A DNA stretch of 11,604 bases from assembly GCA_003520925.1 (NCBI GenBank), contig DOTV01000212.1, positions 6,079-17,682 of the forward strand. Direction: 5' to 3'. The stretch is from Bacteroidales bacterium. Its GTDB lineage: Bacteria > Bacteroidota > Bacteroidia > Bacteroidales > VadinHA17. The translations under genes and the position numbers were made by a program. Below are positions 5,911 through 11,604 of this stretch, in pieces. How positions within the stretch are numbered: the stretch's first letter is position 1; each line of letters starts with the position of its first letter. The notes under the pieces are model-generated. The model made no database searches. It was not told where the DNA came from and worked only from the letters and a program-made list of their open reading frames with translations.

Positions 5911-7138
5911 ACTCTTTTATTTTTCTGTAAAGAGTTCTTTCGGATATTCCAAGCTCATGTGCGGCCATCTTTCTTTTGCCATTGTACTTTTCCAGAGCTT
6001 TCTTTATCATCTCAATCTCCTTGCCGGCAAGGGATAATGATTCTTCCACAACCTCCTCGGTATCCTGTATAGTACCTCTTGCGCGGGCAACCGTGAAATC
6101 AGCCGGATGTGTCTCAGGAACGGATTCGATTGGCTCCTGGCGGCCTGCATCCCTTAAGAGATTCCTGATGACTACAGAGTTGTTCTCATGAAAATTAACA
6201 TCAATTTCACCGGTTTTAATGAGTTCGAGAACCAGTTTCTTAAGGTCGTTCATATCACTCTTCATATCGAAGAGAATTTTGTACAATATCTCCCTTTCTG
6301 AAGAAAACGATCTCTCTTCATCCCGTTTTATAACAGCTGGAAGCTTCACTCCGGTGTAATCGGGAAGATATGTCTGAAGTACCTCGGCACTTATTTCCCT
6401 TTCCTTTTCTATAATTGAAATCTGCTCCGTTATGTTCTTTAGCTGGCGCACATTCCCAGGCCATGAATAATTTATAAGTATATTTTTGGCTTCGTTGCTA
6501 AGCCTGATTGAAGGCATCCTGTATCTTTCAGCAAAGTCGACCGCAAATTTCCTGAAAAGTAAAAATATATCCTCACCCCTTTCTTTTAATGGCGGAATCT
6601 TTATTGGAACTGTATTCAGCCTGTAAAACAGGTCCTCCCTGAATTTGTCATTATTGATAGCTGTTACTACATCAACATTGCTGGCTGCAATCACACGGAC
6701 ATTTGTTTTCTGGACTTTCGAAGAACCAACTCTTATGAATTCGCCGGTTTCAAGAACCCTCAGCAGGCGAACCTGTGTTGAAAGAGGCAGCTCTGCAACT
6801 TCATCAAGAAATATGGTACCACCGTCGGCTACTTCAAAGTAACCTTTTCTGCTTTCAGTTGCCCCGGTGAAGGAGCCTTTTTCGTGACCAAACAGCTCCG
6901 AATCGATAGTACCTTCAGGTATAGCACCACAGTTTACAGCTATATACTGACCGTGCTTCCTGGCGCTGAAACTATGTATCACCTGAGGAAATACTTCCTT
7001 GCCTGTCCCGCTTTCCCCGGTTATAAGAACGGAAAGATCTGTAGGCGCTACCTGCACAGCGATATCTATTGCATGGTTAAGCCCTGCATGATTACCTATT
7101 ATTCCGAATCTCTGTTTAATACCCTGAAGATCTTTCAT
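5894..7138 (-). CDS. Sigma-54 activator (AAA+ plus Fis-type HTH, no sensory domain)
   Basis: This enhancer-binding protein uses ATP hydrolysis to open RpoN promoters. The 414-residue chain begins almost directly with the AAA+ domain. Motifs are Walker A GESGTGKE (41-48), the sigma-54-contacting loop GSFTGA (88-93, a Ser variant of GAFTGA that keeps the essential Phe-Thr), Walker B GTIFLDE (107-113), arginine-finger region FREDLFYRL (166-174) and sensor II WPGNVRQL (226-233). A helical, charged linker (about 275-365) leads to a Fis-type HTH at 371-412 (NGKRKMAAHELGISERTLYRK). There is no receiver, GAF or PAS domain, so control must be through expression, a partner protein or the linker. It is the first gene of the operon with lptE, the TPR gene and secG, and it is divergent from kdsB. 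Its targets are unknown. Confidence 0.95.
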   Translation of the reverse strand: MKDLQGIKQRFGIIGNHAGLNHAIDIAVQVAPTDLSVLITGESGTGKEVFPQVIHSFSARKHGQYIAVNCGAIPEGTIDSELFGHEKGSFTGATESRKGYFEVADGGTIFLDEVAELPLSTQVRLLRVLETGEFIRVGSSKVQKTNVRVIAASNVDVVTAINNDKFREDLFYRLNTVPIKIPPLKERGEDIFLLFRKFAVDFAERYRMPSIRLSNEAKNILINYSWPGNVRQLKNITEQISIIEKEREISAEVLQTYLPDYTGVKLPAVIKRDEERSFSSEREILYKILFDMKSDMNDLKKLVLELIKTGEIDVNFHENNSVVIRNLLRDAGRQEPIESVPETHPADFTVARARGTIQDTEEVVEESLSLAGKEIEMIKKALEKYNGKRKMAAHELGISERTLYRKIKEYEIEM

Positions 7139-7154
7139 TGCTGTTTTTCGCTGG

Positions 7155-7209
7155 TGCGAATTTAAGATATTTTTAAAACATTGGGAAATTCAATTTTCGT
7201 AAATTCGCA
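7155..7209. promoter_or_regulatory. Divergent promoters with mirrored -7 boxes (activator operon / kdsB)
   Basis: A perfect 10-bp inverted repeat, TGCGAATTTA (7155-7164) and TAAATTCGCA (7200-7209), places a TAAATTCG box on each strand, both fitting the Bacteroidota -7 form TAnnTTCG. The minus-strand box leaves a leader of about 12 nt before the activator ATG at 7138. The plus-strand box ends only four bases before the kdsB ATG at 7212 and has TTG at 7181-7183 as a possible -33 element, which would make kdsB transcription start at or near its start codon. Alternatively the repeat is an operator. Confidence 0.5.
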
Positions 7210-7211
7210 GA

Positions 7212-7985
7212 ATGAAAACATTTAACGGATATCACTTAACTGGCATTATTCCTGCGCGATATGCATCAACCCGGTTTCCGGGAAAACCTCTTGCAATCAT
7301 CATGGGCAAACCTATGATCCAAAGGGTTTATGAACAGGCCTCCCTGGTTCTTGATGAATTGTATGTTGCTACAGACGATCAAAGGATTCATGACACGGTT
7401 ATGAGTTTCGGGGGGAGAGTCATTATGACCTCTGACAGACATCAGAGCGGAACCGACAGGTGTGCTGAAGCTGCAGCTAAAATTGCATCTGTGAAAGATA
7501 AGACAGCTGATGTAGTTATAAACATTCAGGGCGATGAACCATTTATCAGACCGGAGCAGATCGAACTCCTTATTTCATGCTTCACCGATAAATCGGTTGA
7601 GATATCGACACTTGTCAGGAAAGCTGAACCAGGTGAGGACATAACCAATCCAAATCATCCCAAAGTTATACTCGATTCGTCGGGAAATGCTATCTATTTC
7701 AGCAGGTCTGTTATTCCGTATCTGCGTGGTGCTGAAATTAGTGAATGGACCAGCATGCACACCTATTACAAACATATTGGCCTCTATGCTTACCGAACAG
7801 AAACCCTGAATAAAATCACGTCATTATCAAGCAGTTCGCTTGAAAAAGCTGAATCGCTGGAACAGAACAGATGGCTGGAAAACTGCTATAAAATAAGAAC
7901 TGCTGTAACAATATGGGAAAGCATCTGCATCGACACACCCGGCGACCTGGAAAAAGCAGAAATTTTCTTTAATAAATTTAAATAA
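7212..7985 (+). CDS. kdsB: 3-deoxy-manno-octulosonate cytidylyltransferase (KdsB)
   Basis: KdsB activates Kdo with CTP to give CMP-Kdo, the donor for the LPS inner core, in the cytosol. The 257-residue length is normal. The nucleotide-binding N-terminus reads GIIPARYASTRFPGKPLA (residues 11-28). It is followed by MTSDRHQSGTDRCAEA (~72-87) and the metal-binding NIQGDEPF (104-111, with Asp108). YKHIGLYAYR and the C-terminal DTPGDLEKA are also family features. The N-terminus is about six residues longer than in many homologues, but there is no later Met before residue 31, so the ATG at 7212 is the only good start. The gene is divergent from the activator operon that contains lptE, placing two LPS genes close together. 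Confidence 0.97.
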   Translation: MKTFNGYHLTGIIPARYASTRFPGKPLAIIMGKPMIQRVYEQASLVLDELYVATDDQRIHDTVMSFGGRVIMTSDRHQSGTDRCAEAAAKIASVKDKTADVVINIQGDEPFIRPEQIELLISCFTDKSVEISTLVRKAEPGEDITNPNHPKVILDSSGNAIYFSRSVIPYLRGAEISEWTSMHTYYKHIGLYAYRTETLNKITSLSSSSLEKAESLEQNRWLENCYKIRTAVTIWESICIDTPGDLEKAEIFFNKFK

Positions 7986-8036
7986 AAATCCGTACCTTTA
8001 GCACAGTTTTTGTTGGCCATTTAGAAAAGAGTGCTT

Positions 8037-8408
8037 ATGAAGCAAACTCTACTCTTAATTATATTACTATTAATCCCATTATGCCTTCATTCCCAGAGGG
8101 ATACAGTTAATATTGTCAGAAATTATCCCCAGAAAACCTTCGCCAGGGAAGCTGCTCCATCGAACATCAATATTTTTCCGGTTCCTGTCAGAGAAAACAG
8201 TTTTACGATAAAAACCGACAGGGATATGACTTCAGTTAAGGTAACCAATATGATCGGCCAGGATATTTTCAGAGCTGAATACAGTAATCCTGTCCCAGTG
8301 ACAAAAGTACTGCTTAAAAAACCTACAAGAGGTATGTATCTGGTTACTATCGCTTTTACAGATGGCACAAGGATTGTCAGAAAAGTCATGATTGAGAATC
8401 CTGAATAA
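8037..8408 (+). CDS. Small secreted protein, mostly a T9SS type A sorting domain
   Basis: From the ATG at 8037 the product is 123 residues; a GTG two codons upstream (8031) is in frame but less likely. Residues 1-~18 are a strongly hydrophobic signal peptide ending LHSQ, a typical Bacteroidota cleavage context before Gln. After a ~25-residue linker the rest resembles the type IX secretion C-terminal sorting domain: NIFPVPVRENSFTI matches the usual IYPNP-type first strand, VKVTNMIGQDIF the 'GQ' strand, TRGMYLVTI the GxYxxxI strand and GTRIVRKVMIE the terminal Lys-containing strand. There is almost no cargo. It begins 51 bp after kdsB; TACCTTTA (7993-8000) is a weak -7-like box. The domain is recognised with good confidence, but whether it is secreted, and what it does, is unknown. 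Confidence 0.8.
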   Translation: MKQTLLLIILLLIPLCLHSQRDTVNIVRNYPQKTFAREAAPSNINIFPVPVRENSFTIKTDRDMTSVKVTNMIGQDIFRAEYSNPVPVTKVLLKKPTRGMYLVTIAFTDGTRIVRKVMIENPE

Positions 8409-8557
8409 AGCAGTCTCTCAAACCTGTTTTAGCCGATAAGGGGAAATTCCGCAAATCCGTAACATTATATTTTTCAGAATCGATGGAACAATACGTTTCT
8501 TTGATTGTTTACTATTGGGGGACTTTAAATAGTTAAAATTGAATTATTGAGACTGCC

Positions 8558-9457
8558 ATGGAAGAAGCAATAAATGTTTTCTCGATAAAGGATCTCGAAA
8601 ATTTCTCCGGAATAAAGGCTCACACTATCAGAATATGGGAAAAAAGGTACAGGGTACTGGAGCCTGACAGAACAGATTCAAACATAAGAACTTATAGCGA
8701 AACGGAACTGAAAAAGATCCTTAATGTCGCTTACCTTAACAGGAATGGACTGAAAATCTCAAAAATTGCAGGCCTTAGTGAAGATGAACTTACACAAAAG
8801 GTGATGGCAGTAAGCGGCCGTGCCGAAAGTCCTGACAAAAGTTTCCAACCGGGTAAAATACTTATGACTGCCATAAGGTTCGACGAAAGTCAGTTCAATG
8901 AAGCCCTTATCCCGTTCATAAAATATAATGGGATTGAAGATGCCTATATCAGGTTTTTTTATCCCCTGCTCGAAAAATCAAGGATCCTCTGGCAGACCGG
9001 AAGCATGTCGCGCGCACAGGAACAGTTTGTCCGGAACTCTGTAAGACAGATAATGATTGTAGAAGACTACAACCTCAAACCCCCTGCCAACAGATCAAAA
9101 GGTTCATTTGCAATGATTAACACATCTGACAACCTGTCAGACAGCAATTTCCTGTTTTATAAATATATCCTGAAGAAAAGAGGTTTTGACGTTATTTTCA
9201 CCGGAGGCGTTCTCCCCGCCTCTGAGGTTATTGAAATTCATAAAATAAAATCTTTCGATTATCTTGTTGTCAACTCGGGGTCATTTGATTTTGCCAGGAA
9301 AAAGATCGGTTATTTCAGCAGTATCGGCAAATCACTTCTGATAAAAAAGATTATACTGACAGATTATCCGGATTCTCATGAAAAAAGGATACCTGAAAAT
9401 ATTATGATAACAAGGAACCCGGAAGAATTCAGGAAAGCGATCTCAACATTGAAATAG
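8558..9457 (+). CDS. MerR-family regulator with a degenerate CarH-like cobalamin domain
   Basis: The 299-residue protein has an N-terminal MerR winged helix (residues ~6-75): FSIKDLENFSGIKAHTIRIW is the HTH, and EKRYRVLEPDRT continues as in CarA/CarH/LitR regulators. Residues ~100-170 resemble the four-helix cap and ~182-299 a Rossmann-like B12-binding fold (FDVIFTGGVLPASEVI, FDYLVVNSG). In photosensory CarH the cap carries W-x9-EH; here W145 is followed nine residues later by EQ (155-156), losing the His. The expected cobalt-ligand His in the ExH-type loop corresponds by my reading to Leu193 in TSDNLSDS. The protein probably does not bind adenosylcobalamin as CarH does. A 149-bp upstream gap separates it from the T9SS gene; it is convergent with the GSCFA gene. 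Targets are unknown. Confidence 0.9.
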   Translation: MEEAINVFSIKDLENFSGIKAHTIRIWEKRYRVLEPDRTDSNIRTYSETELKKILNVAYLNRNGLKISKIAGLSEDELTQKVMAVSGRAESPDKSFQPGKILMTAIRFDESQFNEALIPFIKYNGIEDAYIRFFYPLLEKSRILWQTGSMSRAQEQFVRNSVRQIMIVEDYNLKPPANRSKGSFAMINTSDNLSDSNFLFYKYILKKRGFDVIFTGGVLPASEVIEIHKIKSFDYLVVNSGSFDFARKKIGYFSSIGKSLLIKKIILTDYPDSHEKRIPENIMITRNPEEFRKAISTLK

Positions 9458-9528
9458 GTTTCATACCAGCTGTTTTGTCAGGAGTCTCATCGTAAATCTG
9501 TAATAAATTAAATATCTGACCTCATCTA

Positions 9529-10515
9529 TTAAATTTTTAAAAGGCCAGTAAAATACTCTCTTTCCTTTTCCAGGTTTACAAACGGATTCTTTTGGGTTAT
9601 CAGATCAATCCTTGACAATATAGTTTCAGAAAACTTCACTATCTGTTTTTTATCATAAGTTTGTATCCGGTGTAATACAGCTTTTGAAATACTGGCAACT
9701 TCTTTCCAAAGACCTGCTGTCTTTTTATCCAGATAACAGTCGGTGAATGCCTTCCAAATATAATCAACCGCCATATCTGAAATATGAAGCATATCATCAT
9801 CATAGAACCTGTAATCACGCAGGTCATCCATAACAAGTTCATAAGCCGGAAAATATGAAGGTCTTGATGTATGTTCAAGCAGCTTTTCAACAGCCAGGAA
9901 GAGGACCGATTTGCTTACCTGGTTTCCATGGGCACCATCCTTCAGGTGACGAACCGGACTTATTGTAAAAACAACTTTCAAATCAGGAAAAAGTGATTTC
10001 AGGTTGTCAAGCTGGTCTGCCCAAAAATTAGCTATGAAGTCGGGAGATAAAAGCTCATGAGTGAACCTGATTGAAGGAATTTTATGACAGTTTGAGACAA
10101 TTTTACCCGTATCTTTCCATCTGAAGACCCTCGCAGTGCCAAAGGTTATAAATAGAAATTTTGCATGTGCCAGAAAAGTAAGAGCTTCTGCTGATGTTTT
10201 GTTTATTTTTTCGAGTATCTTTTGTGGATCGGAGGATGAGAAATCGGTATAATGGTCAAAGGAGATCCATATGTCATCAAATTTAACGAGATCGGACCGA
10301 TCATATGTTTTTTTACCTGTTATCGTGTTTATTGTGTTGCAGACCGAAGCAGGGTTATAGACCGTTCCTGAAGGGTTTATCATCACAGGCATCCGCCCAA
10401 GTTCAAGTTGGTTGCCCATTGATGTGGCAAAGCATGACCCTATGAATAAAACCGGATCTTTGTAGGTTATTTTATCAGGTGAAGGCTCAATGTTAAATGT
10501 CGTTCTAAGTTCCAT
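9529..10515 (-). CDS. GSCFA-domain protein (SGNH-hydrolase-like)
   Basis: The 328-residue protein carries the family-naming motif GSCFA at residues 26-30 in a context (VLFIGSCFATSMG) typical of GSCFA-domain proteins, which are common in Bacteroidota and proposed to be related to SGNH/GDSL hydrolases. Other family-like blocks are FITFGTARVF (122-131), TISPVRHLKDG (184-194) and YFPAYELVMDDLRDYRFY (221-238). DDDMLH (239-244) provides a D-x-x-H like the catalytic Asp/His of SGNH enzymes, with Ser27 as a possible nucleophile. There is no signal peptide or membrane segment, so it is probably cytosolic. The substrate is unknown. It lies 18 bp downstream of the alpha/beta hydrolase gene on the same strand, so the two are probably co-transcribed. 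Family membership is secure; the catalytic assignment is inference. Confidence 0.92.
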   Translation of the reverse strand: MELRTTFNIEPSPDKITYKDPVLFIGSCFATSMGNQLELGRMPVMINPSGTVYNPASVCNTINTITGKKTYDRSDLVKFDDIWISFDHYTDFSSSDPQKILEKINKTSAEALTFLAHAKFLFITFGTARVFRWKDTGKIVSNCHKIPSIRFTHELLSPDFIANFWADQLDNLKSLFPDLKVVFTISPVRHLKDGAHGNQVSKSVLFLAVEKLLEHTSRPSYFPAYELVMDDLRDYRFYDDDMLHISDMAVDYIWKAFTDCYLDKKTAGLWKEVASISKAVLHRIQTYDKKQIVKFSETILSRIDLITQKNPFVNLEKEREYFTGLLKI

Positions 10516-10533
10516 CCTCTGAAAAATGATATC

Positions 10534-11355
10534 TCATGATAACCTTGTGTCAAGCCATGTAATAATATAACTAAACATTTCATGTCTGTAGAGGTCATTA
10601 TGAAGCTCATGGTATCCCCCATCCCACAATTTCAGTTCGGCCATAACGGTTTTAGCTGCAAATTCACGGCTTCCCTCGGGTGAACATATATGGTCATCTG
10701 TTCCATGCATAAGGAGCAGCGGCTTTTTCAGGCTGCCGGCATTGACCAGCGAATTTTTTCCGGCCGACATTGCCGAGTGGAACAAACTTACCGAAATTTT
10801 GTCGTGTATGAGCGGATCATTCCTGTAAGCCTTCACAACCTCCTGATCGTGTGAAATATGGTCCACCACCAGTCCTGAAGGCTGGATAAGTTCGGGAAAA
10901 ATATACTTCATGGTCCTGGCAAGCTTCACCTTTAATGGATCAGGTTCAAACGAAAGTTTAAGCCACGGGGATGTGACAATCGCACCGTTTATAGCTGGAT
11001 CCTTGCGAATAATGTAATCCAGAACGATTCCACCTCCAAGACTGTGGCCATAAAGGAAAAGAGGTACACGCGGAAAAGTCTTGCGGCATTCATTAAGCAG
11101 GATAGCAATCATTTCATCGGTCTGGCTGAAACTTCTTATGTGCCCTCTCTTGCCGTCCGATCGTCCATGGCCTGGCAGGTCCACTCCAGCCAATGCTATC
11201 ATTGACTCGTTAAATAAACCAGCCCAGTTGCTGTACCGCTGAATATGTTCACCCAGCCCGTGAACAAGTATTACCACTGCACGTAGCTTTTCGCCGGGAC
11301 TTTTAATGTAACCTCTGAGAATCTGACCGTTAGAGAGTTTTATGTTAAAATCCAT
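10534..11355 (-). CDS. Alpha/beta hydrolase, monoacylglycerol lipase/lysophospholipase type
   Basis: The 273-residue protein resembles the serine-aminopeptidase-S33 / monoglyceride lipase group, which cleaves fatty acids from glycerides or lysophospholipids. The oxyanion-hole motif HGLGEH is at 32-37, the DLPGHGRSDGKRGH block characteristic of this group at 59-72, the nucleophile elbow GHSLGG at 103-108 (Ser105), the acid HGTDDHI at 217-223 (Asp221) and the His in GGYHELHND at 246-254 (His249). All catalytic residues are present. There is no signal peptide, so a cytosolic enzyme is expected. It is the first gene of a pair with the GSCFA gene 18 bp downstream. Its start codon lies within one arm of a 10-bp inverted repeat. 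The actual substrate is not known. Confidence 0.93.
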   Translation of the reverse strand: MDFNIKLSNGQILRGYIKSPGEKLRAVVILVHGLGEHIQRYSNWAGLFNESMIALAGVDLPGHGRSDGKRGHIRSFSQTDEMIAILLNECRKTFPRVPLFLYGHSLGGGIVLDYIIRKDPAINGAIVTSPWLKLSFEPDPLKVKLARTMKYIFPELIQPSGLVVDHISHDQEVVKAYRNDPLIHDKISVSLFHSAMSAGKNSLVNAGSLKKPLLLMHGTDDHICSPEGSREFAAKTVMAELKLWDGGYHELHNDLYRHEMFSYIITWLDTRLS

Positions 11356-11386
11356 CTTTTTTTTCTTTAAAAGTACAAAAGATGGA
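11351..11386 (-). promoter_or_regulatory. Inverted repeat spanning the start of the alpha/beta hydrolase gene
   Basis: TCCATCTTTT (11351-11360) and AAAAGATGGA (11377-11386) are perfect 10-bp arms separated by 16 bp. The ATG of the hydrolase (11353-11355) lies inside the downstream arm on the minus strand. If transcription starts upstream of 11386 the RNA could pair over the start codon; otherwise the repeat may be an operator. A TACTTTTA sequence in the spacer is a weak -7-like box and would put the start inside the repeat. Confidence 0.4.
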
Positions 11387-11420
11387 GGAAATAATAAGGT
11401 TACTGAAATGATAAACTGTT

Positions 11421-11498
11421 TTATAGTGAAACATTTTCCTTTTCTTCTTTTCGTGATTCATCCTCCTTCTTGGGGTTGTTTAAAAAGTCGAAATCCAT
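11421..11498 (-). CDS. Possible 25-residue charged small ORF
   Basis: An ATG at 11498 opens a 25-codon frame ending in TAA at 11421. The product starts MDFDFLNNPKKEDE and then is dominated by Lys and Glu, ending in NVSL. It has no membrane segment or recognisable domain. It lies 65 bp upstream of the alpha/beta hydrolase gene on the same strand, and just downstream of a palindromic repeat. It could be a real small protein, the stump of a longer gene cut by the stop, or chance. The Lys/Glu codon pattern is protein-like, but the length is too short to judge. Confidence 0.25.
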   Translation of the reverse strand: MDFDFLNNPKKEDESRKEEKENVSL

Positions 11499-11502
11499 TA
11501 AT

Positions 11503-11534
11503 CCTGCCTGACGGCAGGTAGGCGCAAAGGGCGC
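11503..11534. repeat. Palindromic intergenic repeat (CCTGCC/GGCAGG)
   Basis: CCTGCC (11503-11508), TGAC, GGCAGG (11513-11518) form a 6-bp hairpin, followed by TA and then GCGC-AAAGG-GCGC (11522-11534), a second small inverted repeat. From memory, CCTGCC/GGCAGG palindromes followed by GCGCAAAGG are frequent in Bacteroidota intergenic regions. No flanking T-tract makes it an obvious terminator. Confidence 0.5.
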
Positions 11535-11570
11535 TATCCGAGGGCCCGAAAAGGTTTAATTAATCAAACA

Positions 11571-11589
11571 TGTAGAGCTGTCTGAGACC
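11571..11589 (+). repeat. Half-copy of the repeat forming the groEL terminator hairpin
   Basis: TGTAGAGCTGTCTGAGACC here matches the minus-strand sequence at 1720-1740, which reads TGTAGAGC-CAG-GTCTGAGACC; the only difference is CAG against T in the middle. Both contain the small palindrome GTCTGAGAC. The rest of the first copy's hairpin is not repeated here: the sequence continues as an A-rich run to the window edge. Confidence 0.45.
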
Positions 11590-11604
11590 AAAAAACAAAA
11601 CAAA

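Noticed and set aside
8123..8389. Minus-strand frame opposite the T9SS protein
   Set aside because: The plus strand has a signal peptide and sorting-domain motifs, so the antisense frame is a shadow.
9458..9528. Possible shared terminator between the convergent MerR and GSCFA genes
   Set aside because: The gap is A/T-rich but I could not find a convincing stem with a T-tract on either strand.
1..11604. CRISPR arrays, insertion sequences, tRNA or rRNA genes, toxin-antitoxin or defence genes
   Set aside because: No regularly spaced repeats, transposase motifs, tRNA-like cloverleaf or defence-family motifs were seen; the genes are ordinary conserved chromosomal ones.

Overview
The window looks like a chromosomal housekeeping segment from a member of the Bacteroidota, most likely Bacteroidales or Marinilabiliales. 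The signs are a small protein carrying a type IX secretion (T9SS) sorting domain, a GSCFA-family protein, a CarH-like MerR regulator of the kind common in this phylum, TAnnTTTG/TAnnTTCG promoter boxes, A/T-rich start regions without Shine-Dalgarno sequences, and G/C-rich palindromic intergenic repeats. Species-level placement is not possible from sequence reading alone.

Layout. Positions 1-1592 (minus) hold the N-terminal ~530 residues of the translation GTPase LepA; its C-terminus lies beyond the left edge. A 176-bp gap with two convergent palindromic repeats and the groESL terminator follows. Positions 1769-3708 (minus) are groES-groEL. Upstream of groES is a well-spaced sigma-54 (-24/-12) promoter with direct repeats behind it, and no CIRCE element. 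Positions 3954-7138 (minus) form a compact four-gene operon read in the order sigma-54 activator, lptE, an acidic TPR protein, secG, ending in a strong intrinsic terminator. Positions 7212-7985 (plus) are kdsB, divergent from the activator, with two mirrored promoter boxes in the 73-bp gap. Then come a 123-residue protein that is mostly a T9SS sorting domain (8037-8408) and a MerR regulator whose cobalamin-binding residues are gone (8558-9457), both plus. A minus-strand pair follows: an alpha/beta hydrolase of the monoacylglycerol lipase type (10534-11355) and downstream of it a GSCFA protein (9529-10515). The last ~250 bp contain a possible 25-codon ORF and further palindromic repeats.

How the parts fit. 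KdsB (CMP-Kdo synthesis) and LptE (LPS insertion at the outer membrane) both serve LPS biogenesis, SecG supports export across the inner membrane, and GroESL folds cytosolic proteins, so much of the window concerns envelope assembly and protein quality control. The most interesting regulatory point is that a sigma-54 activator without a sensory domain heads the operon immediately upstream of a chaperonin operon with a sigma-54 promoter. A regulatory link is plausible but unproven. I found no mobile element, CRISPR array, RNA gene or clearly new multi-gene system.
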